Both the position numbers and the translations under genes were made by a program. From IMG/VR virus record IMGVR_UViG_3300036774_000039, positions 1 through 61,028 of that record: a stretch of 61,028 nt of DNA, one strand, 5' to 3'. The notes beneath the pieces are model-generated. The model was not told the DNA's origin, did no database searches, and was given only the letters and a program-made list of their open reading frames with translations. Below are positions 27,505 through 36,845 of the stretch, piece by piece; position 1 is the stretch's first letter, and the number at the start of each line of letters is the position of its first letter. The DNA is from a virus.

Positions 27505-27940
27505 CTATTTCGGCTACAATACGATCGGCGTCGCCAAGCATCTCGATCTCACCATCTTCAAGAAAGTCATCACATTCGACCTCCAGAAAAAGATTCTTAG
27601 CCTCACGCCGTACCGGTGGTGTCAGATTGTACTGGGGGCAATTCTCGCCTATCTCCTCTACGCAGGACCGGGGCTTCTCTCTGTCGCGCTGTGTCTCGTC
27701 CTGTATTTTACGTTCTTTGATGATCTCCTGTTCTATGGCCTCTCGGAAGCCCTGCAGAAATTTCCCAACGATAAAGGCGTCTTCCAGAGAGAAGTTATGG
27801 GCAATCAGGTTGTCTGGGCGTGGTGGACCGTCTATGGCCTCATCAGAGGCAAGAGAACCGAACCTATCGCCGGCATTATTCTTGTACTCCAGTCGGTAAT
27901 CGGGCTGGCCCTTGTCGTCGCTATCTGCGTGGTGCTATGA
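27455..27940 (+). CDS. Polytopic membrane protein
   Basis: A 161-aa protein with about four helices (MLLFMVLWASLIFALVDYF, CQIVLGAILAYLLYAGPGLL, VALCLVLYFTFFDDLLFY, AGIILVLQSVIGLALVVAI). ATG 27455 follows GAGG; in-frame starts at 27383 and 27428 would overlap the previous gene further. Part of the coupled lysis-region operon; role unknown. Confidence 0.6.
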   Translation: MLLFMVLWASLIFALVDYFGYNTIGVAKHLDLTIFKKVITFDLQKKILSLTPYRWCQIVLGAILAYLLYAGPGLLSVALCLVLYFTFFDDLLFYGLSEALQKFPNDKGVFQREVMGNQVVWAWWTVYGLIRGKRTEPIAGIILVLQSVIGLALVVAICVVL

Positions 27941-28152
27941 TGGAAAAAGTCGATCCCGAGACTGTCGAGACTCCGAACACGGAAATGGGGATGAGGGCGT
28001 TCTTCAAGCTCTCGAAGAAGGACACCGAACTCGCCATCATGTCGTATATCTACAAACTCTACCCCGACCTTGCCGTAGACTGTATGGTCGAGGTGCTGTG
28101 CGCCGCAGAAACGGTCGCGGTCGCATGGAAGAAGAAACCGGAGGCCGAGTGA
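27937..28152 (+). CDS. 71-aa hypothetical protein
   Basis: Starts MMEKVDPETVETPNTEMGMR at ATG 27937 inside the previous stop. Helical, with LYPDLAVDCMVEVLCAAETV. The next gene starts within its stop. Function unknown. Confidence 0.5.
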   Translation: MMEKVDPETVETPNTEMGMRAFFKLSKKDTELAIMSYIYKLYPDLAVDCMVEVLCAAETVAVAWKKKPEAE

Positions 28153-28757
28153 TCCCCTACGATGACCAGTACGTGCCAATCCGTGTTGGGGTGATCCTTA
28201 ATGATATGCTCGAGGCCGGCATCACTCGGGTAAGGCTGAATTTCGCGGTTCATCAGACATACGCTGAAATCTCTTCCGGCGTCCGTGACCCGGAGGCCCA
28301 GGTCTACGACGCGATCCTGCCCAATGCGCGGAAAGCCGGGATTGAAAATCTATTCCCCGAGTTTGTCAATGGGCGCACATCACACGCTGCGTCCGATGGC
28401 CTCATAGTAGCCCCGGACGAGATTTTTACCGCATTCGGGCTTCATCAAATCTTCTGGTGGCAGAGGACGTGGTCGAAACTTCTAGGCGAGAACTACATCG
28501 TCAATCCGGCCTACGACGCGGTCTGTCTGGAGAATTCCATCAGGCCGGACGGGACGAATCGCAAAGGGACGGTGATCCATCAGTCGCCTCATACCAGAGG
28601 GACTGCGGTCGACTACACAACCTCTTCCATCGGAAATAATTCCATCAACGATGTCCATGCGGTTTTGATCGACGCCGCCAAAGACCCGCTCTGCAAGATC
28701 AAGGCGCTGACATTTGAACTGCAGAATCACTGTGTCCACTCAGACATACTCCCATGA
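28149..28757 (+). CDS. M15-like peptidoglycan peptidase
   Basis: A 202-aa protein from GTG 28149. SPHTRGTAVDY gives the HxxxxxxD zinc motif of M15 (D-Ala-D-Ala carboxypeptidase/VanY or L-Ala-D-Glu endopeptidase), H148 and D155, and NHCVHSDI near the end gives H197, matching the second HxH segment. The N-terminal half differs from usual members. It probably cuts the peptide part of the wall, complementing the transglycosylase three genes upstream, or works from the virion. Confidence 0.72.
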   Translation: MIPYDDQYVPIRVGVILNDMLEAGITRVRLNFAVHQTYAEISSGVRDPEAQVYDAILPNARKAGIENLFPEFVNGRTSHAASDGLIVAPDEIFTAFGLHQIFWWQRTWSKLLGENYIVNPAYDAVCLENSIRPDGTNRKGTVIHQSPHTRGTAVDYTTSSIGNNSINDVHAVLIDAAKDPLCKIKALTFELQNHCVHSDILP

Positions 28758-28969
28758 CACCAGAACAGGCATATCTGAAGCGCAAGGTTCGAGAGAGGGT
28801 GAAGTGGGATAGTTTCTTGAAAGACTGTAAGATCATTGCCCAGACGCATCCCAAGATCGTCCTTGTGATGATTGTCGCCGAAGTCTGGGGGAGCGTTGTC
28901 ATCGCCCGACACATGCTCGAGACGATGAGCATTATCGACATCGTTAAAAAACTGATCTTCCTGGATTGA
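28754..28969 (+). CDS. 71-aa protein before the large terminase
   Basis: MTPEQAYLKRKVRERVKWDS followed by a hydrophobic helix, KIVLVMIVAEVWGSVVIA, and a short amphipathic end. ATG overlaps the previous stop; the terminase start overlaps its stop. Probably a membrane-associated peptide. Function unknown. Confidence 0.55.
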   Translation: MTPEQAYLKRKVRERVKWDSFLKDCKIIAQTHPKIVLVMIVAEVWGSVVIARHMLETMSIIDIVKKLIFLD

Positions 28970-30603
28970 AAGAGACCGCTCACATAGACCTCGACAAGAT
29001 GACGCCGGAGGAGATGGCATCGTATCTGCCGTTCCTCGACGCCGCAGTTTCTCAGGACGAGAGATTGAATCCGCTTCTTACGTTCGTTCCCAACGGCAAA
29101 ATCGAAGAGGTGGTCAATGCAGTCGGAGAAGACCAGGACAAGTGGATTTTCATACTGGCCTCAGCCAATTCCGTGGGGAAAACAGCCGGGACTATCAACA
29201 TTCTCGGCAACATCATCTGGGGTCCTCAGAACGAGTGGTTCCACGGTCCTCGCTATACTGCGTGGAATTCTCCGAAGAAAATCTGGTACATCTCCGAGCA
29301 GTCATCCCTCAAAGACTTCATCGTCGGGACAGACCTTAACGGCCCCTCAGAATTCCACAAGTGGTTCCCAGCCGGCCGCTTCACATGCGTCAAATCCGGC
29401 TACGATTACATATCACGCATATCAACTGATAATGGATGGACGATCACCTTTAAGACATTTGACATGGACGCCTCGAAATTTGAGTCGGACAAGGTCGGAG
29501 TGATCGTCTTCGATGAACCGCCACCGGAGTCGATCTTCAATGCCGCCCTCTCCCGGCTTACGCTGGGCGGGATCGTCATCATGCCGATGACGCCTCTCTT
29601 CCAGTCTGCCTGGGTGAAGAATCGGCTCGTCGATTCCAGTCTCCCGCACGTCTTCCTCCTTACGGCTCACATGCACGCGAACTGCAAACAGTGTAGTGAG
29701 CAGGGGAAGCCGGGGAGCAAGCGGGGGAGACTTGACCACGACTGGCTCCTGGAGTGGGCATCCCAGTTTGACCCTGAAGAAAGGGAGGCAAGGGAAAATG
29801 GCACGTTCGCGCATCTCGTCGGGCTTGTTTATCAAAACATTCATCCCACGTACCATCGACACAATTACCCTGCCGATCACTTCAATCAGGAAGAATATCG
29901 GATCTATTGCGCTATCGACCCCCATGACCGGAAACCTCCCGCGATTGGATGGTTCGCTGTTGACCGTTATGAGAACGGTTTCGCGATCGACGAATTCCCA
30001 TTCTGTCCCGACTTCAAGCCCTTCAACGACATCAAAGCCTGGCCGCTGAAGACTGAGGAGAACTGCGAGTGGATCAGAAAGAAGGAGCTCGCGAATGGAT
30101 GGGAACCACAGAAGATCGTCCGGGTAATGGACCCGAACTGGGGGAGGAAGCCCGATCAGACCATCGGCCTGACAACGCAGGAAATCTATGCGAAAATTGG
30201 CAGGAAGATGAACTACCCCCTCAATTTCAGCCTGAATGTCAATGATGACCTGAAGGCAGGACACCGGCTCGTTCGGGATTCGTTTGCATTAAATCCTGAT
30301 AATCAGACCCGGTTCAAGATAGGAATGATGCTTCACAATACCTGGCATGCCCTTACAAACTATGCCTATGTTGAACGGCAGGGGAAGGCGCTGGACGCCA
30401 AAGGGATCTCCGAAAACGTGGGAGAGAAGTTTAAGGACTTCACTGACCCGTCCCGGTATTTCTGGATGTTCTTCAAGAAGCCCTCCGTCCCGAAGAAGGA
30501 GCAGGAGGAGATCCATACGCTCGACGATCTGGTCTACAAAAAGATACTCCCTCGAGTGAGAGCTAAGGCTAACAAGACACGAAGAAACTGGTCACAAATC
30601 TGA
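28966..30603 (+). CDS. terL: Terminase large subunit
   Basis: A 545-aa packaging motor from TTG 28966, overlapping the upstream stop. ATPase: Walker A ASANSVGKT (65-73), Walker B VIVFDE (179-184), coupling segment around MPMTPLFQSAW (206-216). Nuclease: D318 in CAIDPHDRK, D389 in MDPNWGRK, and acidic residues toward the C-terminus, the RNase-H-like site that cuts concatemers. A CKQC pair at about 240-243 is not usual. Upstream separation from the small subunit by lysis genes is uncommon but known. Promoter P5 follows directly. Confidence 0.88.
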   Translation: MKETAHIDLDKMTPEEMASYLPFLDAAVSQDERLNPLLTFVPNGKIEEVVNAVGEDQDKWIFILASANSVGKTAGTINILGNIIWGPQNEWFHGPRYTAWNSPKKIWYISEQSSLKDFIVGTDLNGPSEFHKWFPAGRFTCVKSGYDYISRISTDNGWTITFKTFDMDASKFESDKVGVIVFDEPPPESIFNAALSRLTLGGIVIMPMTPLFQSAWVKNRLVDSSLPHVFLLTAHMHANCKQCSEQGKPGSKRGRLDHDWLLEWASQFDPEEREARENGTFAHLVGLVYQNIHPTYHRHNYPADHFNQEEYRIYCAIDPHDRKPPAIGWFAVDRYENGFAIDEFPFCPDFKPFNDIKAWPLKTEENCEWIRKKELANGWEPQKIVRVMDPNWGRKPDQTIGLTTQEIYAKIGRKMNYPLNFSLNVNDDLKAGHRLVRDSFALNPDNQTRFKIGMMLHNTWHALTNYAYVERQGKALDAKGISENVGEKFKDFTDPSRYFWMFFKKPSVPKKEQEEIHTLDDLVYKKILPRVRAKANKTRRNWSQI

Positions 30604-30611
30604 CAAAGCAC

Positions 30612-30640
30612 TTGCGTTAAGTCTTCCAAGGCTCTATATT
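30612..30640 (+). promoter_or_regulatory. Putative late promoter before the portal gene
   Basis: TTGCGT (30612-30617), 17 bases, TATATT (30635-30640), in the 53-base gap between terminase and portal. The -10 box is good, the -35 poor, and the CTATTGAC extension of the early promoters is absent, which fits a separately regulated promoter. Confidence 0.55.
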
Positions 30641-30656
30641 TGCATCGGGGGTTAGA

Positions 30657-32819
30657 ATGTCGCGGGAACGCGCAAAACAGATTCGCATAACAGCAGACGC
30701 ATGGTTCGCATCCATTTATGGATACGCCCCCGGACCTATCCCCGCCGAAGGTGACTCCACCGTACCAAACTACGTCGATGCACTCTGGAAAGACTCGAAG
30801 GACTGGCGCATACGGTCGTTCGATAACCGGATGGAGTACAACGATCCTTTTGAATTCTGGAGAGATGCCAGACGTCTCGAGACGGGACTCCACTGGGAAG
30901 TCTGGGGCAAGCGCAACGCCGGCGACGAAGACAAGTGGAAACAGGAAATCGTCGACGATGAAATCTCGAACCAGATTCGTGTTCGGAAATCCTACCTCAC
31001 CGCAAACTGGCACGACATCTCTGTTCTCCCGAACCTGAAGAACTTCACTACGATCCTCGACCAGGAGCGCGGGAAGACGAAGTGGGGAGACAAGATGATC
31101 CAGACCGTTCACCGGGGACTCAATGAGGGTATGGCCTGTCTGAAGACCATCCTCGACAGGACGGTTGACCCCGATGGACTCGCCAACGAAATCCTCATCG
31201 ACAACGCCGGCATATTCCCGACCCCGTATTCGTACGGGATCAACAAACTTGACGGGACGTGGTATCTGATCCATGCCGAGCTCCAGAGCGTTCAACAGAT
31301 CAAAAACGAATTCCCCCATGCCGACGATATTCAATTCGATCAGGTGCAGGAGGAAATCGCGAAGTATCTGAGGATCGACCTCGACACGACCACGCCTCAG
31401 ACGTACGTTCATACGAAACTCGTCCCCGTCATGCGCCTGTATATGGATGATCCGAAATCCGTCCGGGCTCCGCATGACCAGGAACAGATCGACCTCGAGC
31501 ATCAGGCTCTCCAGAACGGTCACGACCCACAGGTCGACGATGTTGATAACCACGTCGAGCATGTCAAGCAGCACCTCGACTGGCTGGATGCGATGCACCA
31601 GACCGAGCCACAGGATTCCAAGGAAGCCGAACTCCGCGATGCTCAGACGGAGTTAATGGCGATGCACGTCGAGGATCATCACAAGGCGGTTCAGAAAAAG
31701 AGAATGCTCGGCCTCTCCCCCGGCGTCTACCAGAAATACCCGCTCGGTAGAATCATCACGGTTGCCGGTGGCGTCCTGATGGATGACCGACCGAATCCTT
31801 TCCCGATGGACTGGAGAAAACTCTTCCATTTCTGGTACTGCGAGAAACTCCCGAATTCGTGGTGGGGTCGCGGGGTGCCGGAGATCCTCTGGAATACGAA
31901 TCGGGTCGAAGATACGATGCTCTCGAGGACCGCCGACATCGCCCTTACGGTTGGGATGCCAAAGCAGTATTTCGACATCCAGGATAAGGACAACGTCGAA
32001 ACTCAGGGTATCAACAATGATCCTCTGCAGCCCGGTTTCGTTTCAAAGCCTCCTGTATTTCGTACGGGACAGGCTCCGCGAGAGAACATGGAGATTTACC
32101 AGGCCATGAAGACCAACGCCCAGAAGACTCAGGCGGTCTCAGGCGTGAACTACGGTCAGGCGCAGAACGCACAGCAAAGCGGAAAACTCGTCGAGACTCT
32201 CCTCCAGCAAAGTCAGGTCATCATTTCGGGAGAAGCCAATCAGCGGTTGAACGAGACGATCGAGGAGATCATTGAAGCGAGGATCGAGCTCTATAAGGTC
32301 GCCTACAAGGAGCCGAGATTCTATTTCATCAACGGTCAGCCACAGGCGATCGTGCTATCCGATCTTCTCTCGAAATGGAATGTTGTGACTCCCGGAGGGG
32401 AGATGAAGGAACAGGAGATACCGGCATTTTCAATCACGGTGCGCCCGAACTCCAATTTCCCACAACGGTTCGAGTATCAGCTTGCCTTCTTACTGCAACT
32501 TGCTCAGACACCCAGCCCCGATGGAACGCCGCTTGTTCCGCGAGAAGCGATTCTCGACATCGTCGCCAACCTCTACCCGCAACTCGGCAGAGACGGAGAG
32601 TATTACAAGATGTCCGAGGCTCTCAAAATCGGTATGCAAGTCATCGCCCAGCAGGAGCAGAAGCAGAAAGAAGACCAGAAGACGATGAAGAACATCGCCG
32701 GGAAAATAAGGAATAAGGGCATCAACGAATTACTGAACAAGGGAAACCTTCAGGGAGGCGATAATGGAGGAGCAGAATCAGGAAGTCCCGGTGGCGCAGG
32801 AAGCCCCGGTAACGGGTGA
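30657..32819 (+). CDS. Portal protein
   Basis: A 720-aa protein after the terminase, the right size for podoviral portals. The body includes FWRDARRLETGLHWEVWGKR, WHDISVLPNLKNF, a middle region with FPMDWRKLFHFWYCEKLPNS and GVPEILWNTNRVEDTML, and ends in glutamine-rich helices (QQSQVIISGEANQRLNETIE) and a low-complexity tail (NGGAESGSPGGAGSPGNG). Portals form the dodecameric DNA channel. GGGGTTAG precedes ATG 30657. Its 3' end overlaps the next gene by 56 bases. Confidence 0.82.
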   Translation: MSRERAKQIRITADAWFASIYGYAPGPIPAEGDSTVPNYVDALWKDSKDWRIRSFDNRMEYNDPFEFWRDARRLETGLHWEVWGKRNAGDEDKWKQEIVDDEISNQIRVRKSYLTANWHDISVLPNLKNFTTILDQERGKTKWGDKMIQTVHRGLNEGMACLKTILDRTVDPDGLANEILIDNAGIFPTPYSYGINKLDGTWYLIHAELQSVQQIKNEFPHADDIQFDQVQEEIAKYLRIDLDTTTPQTYVHTKLVPVMRLYMDDPKSVRAPHDQEQIDLEHQALQNGHDPQVDDVDNHVEHVKQHLDWLDAMHQTEPQDSKEAELRDAQTELMAMHVEDHHKAVQKKRMLGLSPGVYQKYPLGRIITVAGGVLMDDRPNPFPMDWRKLFHFWYCEKLPNSWWGRGVPEILWNTNRVEDTMLSRTADIALTVGMPKQYFDIQDKDNVETQGINNDPLQPGFVSKPPVFRTGQAPRENMEIYQAMKTNAQKTQAVSGVNYGQAQNAQQSGKLVETLLQQSQVIISGEANQRLNETIEEIIEARIELYKVAYKEPRFYFINGQPQAIVLSDLLSKWNVVTPGGEMKEQEIPAFSITVRPNSNFPQRFEYQLAFLLQLAQTPSPDGTPLVPREAILDIVANLYPQLGRDGEYYKMSEALKIGMQVIAQQEQKQKEDQKTMKNIAGKIRNKGINELLNKGNLQGGDNGGAESGSPGGAGSPGNG

Positions 32820-33003
32820 CATCAGCGTTGACCGCAAGGCGCTCTACCGGATGCTCAATGCGATGGTCAAAGGGCAGTCTCAGGTCTACGCCGGCTACGG
32901 CGGGATCGTCCATTTCAAGCAACTCTTCGGTTGTATGGACTATCCCGAGTGCGAAGCGAAGTGGCAGGAGATCAAGAACTTTCTCGAGAAGGAGCCCTGG
33001 TGA
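32764..33003 (+). CDS. 79-aa hypothetical protein
   Basis: ATG 32764 has GGGAGG upstream inside the portal tail. The first 18 residues are acidic, then a helix (RKALYRMLNAMVKGQSQVYA) and a C-terminal FKQLFGCMDYPECEAKWQEI. Probably a minor head protein by position. Function unknown. Confidence 0.6.
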   Translation: MEEQNQEVPVAQEAPVTGDISVDRKALYRMLNAMVKGQSQVYAGYGGIVHFKQLFGCMDYPECEAKWQEIKNFLEKEPW

Positions 33004-33365
33004 TGAAGGTAAAACTGAAGTCACTCGCCCGGAAACGGGAGAAAATCTCAGCGAAACCAACGCCGATCGACGCTCCCTCCTATCCCCGCATTGACTTGGA
33101 TAGCCGGGAGATGCCGGAGATCGCCGGCCTGAAATTCGGCGACGAGGTTCATCTACATCTCCACGGCAAGGTCGACTCGCGCTCGATGAGCGACTGGGAC
33201 GGGAAGCCGACGCACCGCGCCAGCATCAAGCTCCTCAAAGGGGCGATCCAGCATCCGAAGGTTCTTCACAATACGACCGAGGCGATCGACAGCGCTTCCA
33301 AGGAAGCGGGTGGCCTCGGCAGGATCGTCAGCGACTTCGAGAGCATGTCCGGGATGAAGGCATGA
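33003..33365 (+). CDS. Capsid-staple-like small head protein
   Basis: A 120-aa protein: MKVKLKSLARKREKISAKPT, YPRIDLDSREMPEIAGLKFG, then DEVHLHLHGKVDSRSMSD. The YPxxLxLxxxxMPEIxGLKxGDExxLxxxGKV arrangement is like that of small phage head proteins called capsid staple. The C-terminus is helical and basic. Position before the scaffold and capsid genes agrees. Start overlaps the previous stop. Confidence 0.55.
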   Translation: MKVKLKSLARKREKISAKPTPIDAPSYPRIDLDSREMPEIAGLKFGDEVHLHLHGKVDSRSMSDWDGKPTHRASIKLLKGAIQHPKVLHNTTEAIDSASKEAGGLGRIVSDFESMSGMKA

Positions 33366-33619
33366 GCAGCCTCGGAAAAGCACTCGAGGGGATAAACGGT
33401 CAGCGTATGCGCGAAGGGAAAATTGCCACGTTTTCTATTCGCCTCATCAATGGTCAGTCATATATGATCCAGATTAAGGATATTGGCGAGGATCATATCT
33501 CTGTCAAGGTCCACAATTCCTGGTCGCGCTATATCGCCATTGATGCGATCGCTGAATTCTGGGATGTCAGCGAATCGGACGCCCATACATTTAAGGACAT
33601 TGAACCGAAGGGAGAATAA
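33362..33619 (+). CDS. Small beta-barrel-like protein
   Basis: An 85-aa protein with KIATFSIRLINGQSYMIQIK, DHISVKVHNSWSRYIAIDAI: the strand-turn-strand pattern of an Sm/Hfq-like fold, though I see no diagnostic residues. Coupled to the previous gene by ATGA. A head-completion role is only positional. Confidence 0.5.
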   Translation: MSSLGKALEGINGQRMREGKIATFSIRLINGQSYMIQIKDIGEDHISVKVHNSWSRYIAIDAIAEFWDVSESDAHTFKDIEPKGE

Positions 33620-33621
33620 CA

Positions 33622-33810
33622 ATGGTTATGGACAAAGACCTCTCGGCAGTCGCGAAGAAATGGTCGAAGCGCCGGAAGAAGGGGAAGGCCGTGGGTGGAA
33701 AACTCCACCGCACGAAGCGCTTCACGACCAACGAAGACAGTCCGATCTACGACGAGAAGAAAGGCCGGATGCAGAGGACGGAGAAGGCGATCGACAAGCC
33801 GTATAACTAG
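33622..33810 (+). CDS. 62-aa highly basic protein
   Basis: KKWSKRRKKGKAVGGKLHRT and KGRMQRTEKAIDKPYN make it strongly basic. Could be packaged with DNA or cover the head interior. ATG 33622 follows GGGAGAATAACA. Function unknown. Confidence 0.5.
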   Translation: MVMDKDLSAVAKKWSKRRKKGKAVGGKLHRTKRFTTNEDSPIYDEKKGRMQRTEKAIDKPYN

Positions 33811-33818
33811 GGGGCCCT

Positions 33819-34010
33819 ATGCCCGTCGCGAAAGAGAACGAACTGAAGCGCGTCGCTGCCAAGTACGCAAAGTCGGGGCGCCTGAAGAAGAAAAAGGGCG
33901 AGTCGACCAAGGAAGCGAAGAATGCGTACGTCTACGGAACGCTCAGAAAGATCGAGAAGCGCCACCGCGCCAAGGGTGGGAAACCCGGAAAATATCTCCA
34001 CAAGGTCTGA
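33819..34010 (+). CDS. 63-aa highly basic protein
   Basis: A second lysine-rich peptide (KRVAAKYAKSGRLKKKKGES, RKIEKRHRAKGGKPGKYLHK), following the first by 8 bases. No obvious sequence duplication of it. Probably nucleic-acid binding. Its stop overlaps the next start. Confidence 0.5.
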   Translation: MPVAKENELKRVAAKYAKSGRLKKKKGESTKEAKNAYVYGTLRKIEKRHRAKGGKPGKYLHKV

Positions 34011-34423
34011 TGGAAATCATCGTCAAGAAATCTCAGCACCGTGTCGACCCGAGACATCCCCAGTCGACCGATCCAAACTGGGGGCGGTCCTTCGAGAAGG
34101 GCCAGGAAATGATCCAGTCCGGGAAACTGAAATTCAACGACCGGGGCGAAGAGGAGCATTACTGGAAGATGGTCAACGGGAACCCGGCAAACGTACCAGG
34201 GCTCCCGCCGTTTGCGCCGCCCCTGGAGATTAAGTCGTACGTGAAGGTTCACTTCAATGACATCCCGTTTTCCGAGAGGATGAAATGGCTTCAGAAGGAA
34301 GCGTCGATCGAGGGAGCGATATACTGTTCGATCTGCGACTCGCTTACCGTCCACGTATTCGGCGACGGATGTTTCTGCAAAAAATGTGGTACATTAAAAC
34401 CAATGTCAGGGAGGCCACTTTGA
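34010..34423 (+). CDS. Hypothetical protein with C-terminal zinc ribbon
   Basis: A 137-aa protein from ATG 34010 inside the previous stop. The C-terminus has YCSICDSLTVHVFGDGCFCK and KCGT, a zinc ribbon. The middle contains proline-rich LPPFAPPLE. Head-gene cluster; function unknown. Confidence 0.55.
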   Translation: MEIIVKKSQHRVDPRHPQSTDPNWGRSFEKGQEMIQSGKLKFNDRGEEEHYWKMVNGNPANVPGLPPFAPPLEIKSYVKVHFNDIPFSERMKWLQKEASIEGAIYCSICDSLTVHVFGDGCFCKKCGTLKPMSGRPL

Positions 34424-34698
34424 ATTTCGTCATCTGCCACGGTTACGCTCATCGCTTGATGGATACAGGAGAGATTCAGTCTGCGCCGGTCGATATGACC
34501 GATGACGGAGACTTTATCGTCTACGGGAAAGAATGGTCGCACAGAACCGCTGAGAGCATGGATCTCTCCGGGGGCGACGAGTTTACGATCCGAGAGACGC
34601 TTCAGCAGTACGCACACATTTTCGTCGACGGGCTCGAGAGAATGCCTCACGCGGTTCCTCTCCAGAACGTCGTGGCAAAGGACAGCAAGGCTGTATAA
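34420..34698 (+). CDS. Hypothetical protein
   Basis: A 92-aa acidic protein. TTG 34420 overlaps the previous stop and has GGGAGG five bases upstream, so it is preferred over an ATG at 34384 without such a box. It starts (M)NFVICHGYAHRLMDTGE and has DDGDFIVYGKEWSHR. Function unknown. Confidence 0.55.
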   Translation: MNFVICHGYAHRLMDTGEIQSAPVDMTDDGDFIVYGKEWSHRTAESMDLSGGDEFTIRETLQQYAHIFVDGLERMPHAVPLQNVVAKDSKAV

Positions 34699-34706
34699 TT
34701 CAAAAC

Positions 34707-34729
34707 CACCGGGGGGGACACCTCCGGTG
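34707..34729 (+). other. Hairpin in the scaffold leader
   Basis: CACCGG (34707-34712) pairs with CCGGTG (34724-34729), and three more pairs bring the stem to 9 bp. A smaller GAAT/ATTC hairpin and TTTTTTT (34751-34757) follow, directly before the scaffold ATG. It could attenuate read-through into the capsid genes or protect their message. Confidence 0.45.
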
Positions 34730-34757
34730 AATCGTTCAATTCAGAGAGGCTTTTTTT

Positions 34758-35789
34758 ATGCCGATCGACCTAGACCAGAGCGTTGCCGGATCTACAACGG
34801 CAACCCCCGAACAACCGGGCAACGACAGCGCAGGGGAGACAACCCGAACTGCCGGTAGCGAAACCACGGACAATTCCTCTGATAACGGTGGAGAGCAGAC
34901 GCGGGAGACAACCGGGTCAACCACTACAGGAGAGGAAGCGACCGTCGACCTGGGCATGGATAACATCACTCAGAACGAAGAGGGTGAGTTTGTCTGGGTA
35001 GTCAAGCCGGGCGATCAGTATTCGCCGATCTACACAGGGAAGACCATGAAGGAACTCCTCTCGAACGTGGCGAAATCCACGCTTGACAAGGATGCCTTCA
35101 TTCGGAAATTGAGGGCTTCCCAGGTGCGCGAAGTCGATCTGCCCGACAGAGTCTCCGGCCCCGAAGCGGAAGAGGAGCAGTTGTCTCTTCCTGACGAGAC
35201 GGAGGTTCTGCGTGATCTCGCAACCAAGTCCGGTGTCGATCTTGCTGCATTCGGCTGGACGGAGGAACAGTGGCGCGAATATGAAACCATCAACGGTACT
35301 CGCGCCGCCCTGAAACTGGAGAACAGGATTCAGGAACTCCGTCGCCAGGCGCAGGATTCGACGCGGGAACAGTCGGTCGCCATCCTCAATGAGAGGACGC
35401 TGAATAAGTCCACCGACGATGTCATGGAATTGATTGCCGACATCGACGTCAAGGACCCGAATTTCAGTTGGAAGGACTGGTACGATGGGATTCTCGCCGG
35501 CGTGATGAAGGACGCGGGGAATTTCGAGAAGACCGGACTCCTGAAGGCATCTGTCATCGTCAAAGTCGCGGCGAAGGAATTGAGGAAACTCAATGCCACG
35601 AAGGTAGCAGAGAGAGCTACTCGAGAGACGGAAGACAAGATTGCGGGTGCGAGGACACGAAGAGAGGCTATCCCCGGTGAAACCGGAGGTCGCGGAGGCG
35701 TCCGTAGGTCAACACCGGTTACACCAAAAACCACGGACGAGGCGCTCGCGCAGATTAGGCGCGAACACCCCGAGATGTTTCCACGATAA
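34758..35789 (+). CDS. Head scaffolding protein
   Basis: A 343-aa acidic protein immediately before the capsid gene. Residues 1-70 are disordered (T, S, G, E, N, Q), then an acidic central part and long helices (AALKLENRIQELRRQAQDST, KVAAKELRKLNATKVAERAT), ending in a basic tail (RREAIPGETGGRGG ... RREHPEMFPR), as in podoviral scaffolds that bind the coat through a basic helix-loop-helix. No protease is recognised nearby. Confidence 0.7.
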   Translation: MPIDLDQSVAGSTTATPEQPGNDSAGETTRTAGSETTDNSSDNGGEQTRETTGSTTTGEEATVDLGMDNITQNEEGEFVWVVKPGDQYSPIYTGKTMKELLSNVAKSTLDKDAFIRKLRASQVREVDLPDRVSGPEAEEEQLSLPDETEVLRDLATKSGVDLAAFGWTEEQWREYETINGTRAALKLENRIQELRRQAQDSTREQSVAILNERTLNKSTDDVMELIADIDVKDPNFSWKDWYDGILAGVMKDAGNFEKTGLLKASVIVKVAAKELRKLNATKVAERATRETEDKIAGARTRREAIPGETGGRGGVRRSTPVTPKTTDEALAQIRREHPEMFPR

Positions 35790-35808
35790 ATCATAGGGGG
35801 AATGCACC

Positions 35809-36795
35809 ATGCCATCAGGACTCGATGTAACATTCCTGAATAACATCACACGGCAAAAGTTTATTCCCGCCCTGAAGAACGTGCTCTATAACCAGAGCCC
35901 GCTTTTCAACCGGCTCTTTGTCAAGGGTCGTGTGCAGAATCTCACAGGGACGGGATTGCAGTGGGATGTCGTTATCAAGAAACACGCCGCAGTCGGACGC
36001 TTCACAGGGTATGATGTCTTCGCGAATCAGCCCATCAACCCGACCGTCCAGGCGACGCTGTCCGAGGGAGCCTATTACGCGGCTCTCGCCATCTCCGGGA
36101 CAGAGAAACGCAAGAACACCGGCAATATGGAGAAGTTGCTGGACGCGGTGAAGACGCAGCACGACAACGCCATCGCCACGCTGAAGGACATGATGTATAC
36201 CGATGCCTACGGCTCCGGCGCACTCGTCGGCGGTCGGCAGGGCCTCATCGGGATGTCGGCGGCGGTTTCGGCGTCGAACGTCTACGCCAACATCGACCGC
36301 TCCGTCACGGCGAACGCCTCCTGGCAGGCGAACGTCAACTCGACATCGCTCACGATCGCGAACCTGAAGGACCCCACGTCGACCCAGTGGATGCCCTCGG
36401 TGATGAGGAATCTCTACACCTCATGCACCCACGATCACGCGCCGGATCTCATCATCCTGAACAAGACGCAGTACAACCTGTATCAGGACATCGCCGGCCT
36501 GATGAACCTCCGGTTCGACAACGATGTTGCGAACCTGGGCTTTGGCGGGGTGCAGTTTGGCCCCGGCGTCACGATCATCTTCGACGATTTCATCTCGAAC
36601 GCGGTGTCGTATTTCATCAACATCTCCGACTGGAGCGTCTTTGTGTATCCGGGCGCGAACTTCGACATGCCGGAAGAGGGATGGATGCGGCCCCAGAATC
36701 AGGATGCGGTCATCACGCAGATCATCTGGCAGGGTCAGATGCGGCTCGACAGCCCGTGGCATCAGGGCGCGTTCACGTCACTCGGGGCGTCCTGA
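35809..36795 (+). CDS. Major capsid protein
   Basis: A 328-aa protein with GGGGGA before ATG 35809. It shows the HK97-type pattern: an N-arm helix (TRQKFIPALKNVLYNQSPLF), a long spine-like helix (KLLDAVKTQHDNAIATLKDM), P-domain strands, and C-terminal PGVTIIFDDFISNAVSYFIN with a GWMRPQNQDAVITQIIWQGQ segment. The size and its place after the scaffold support the assignment. Confidence 0.8.
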   Translation: MPSGLDVTFLNNITRQKFIPALKNVLYNQSPLFNRLFVKGRVQNLTGTGLQWDVVIKKHAAVGRFTGYDVFANQPINPTVQATLSEGAYYAALAISGTEKRKNTGNMEKLLDAVKTQHDNAIATLKDMMYTDAYGSGALVGGRQGLIGMSAAVSASNVYANIDRSVTANASWQANVNSTSLTIANLKDPTSTQWMPSVMRNLYTSCTHDHAPDLIILNKTQYNLYQDIAGLMNLRFDNDVANLGFGGVQFGPGVTIIFDDFISNAVSYFINISDWSVFVYPGANFDMPEEGWMRPQNQDAVITQIIWQGQMRLDSPWHQGAFTSLGAS

Positions 36796-36845
36796 GCGAT
36801 CAGGCGTCGGTCAATTCAACTGTTTCATAAGACAAGGAATATCGT

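Noticed and set aside
30534-31598. Minus-strand frame of 354 codons opposite the terminase/portal genes
   Set aside because: Shadow of the high-GC third codon positions; no ribosome-binding site and crosses the promoter gap.
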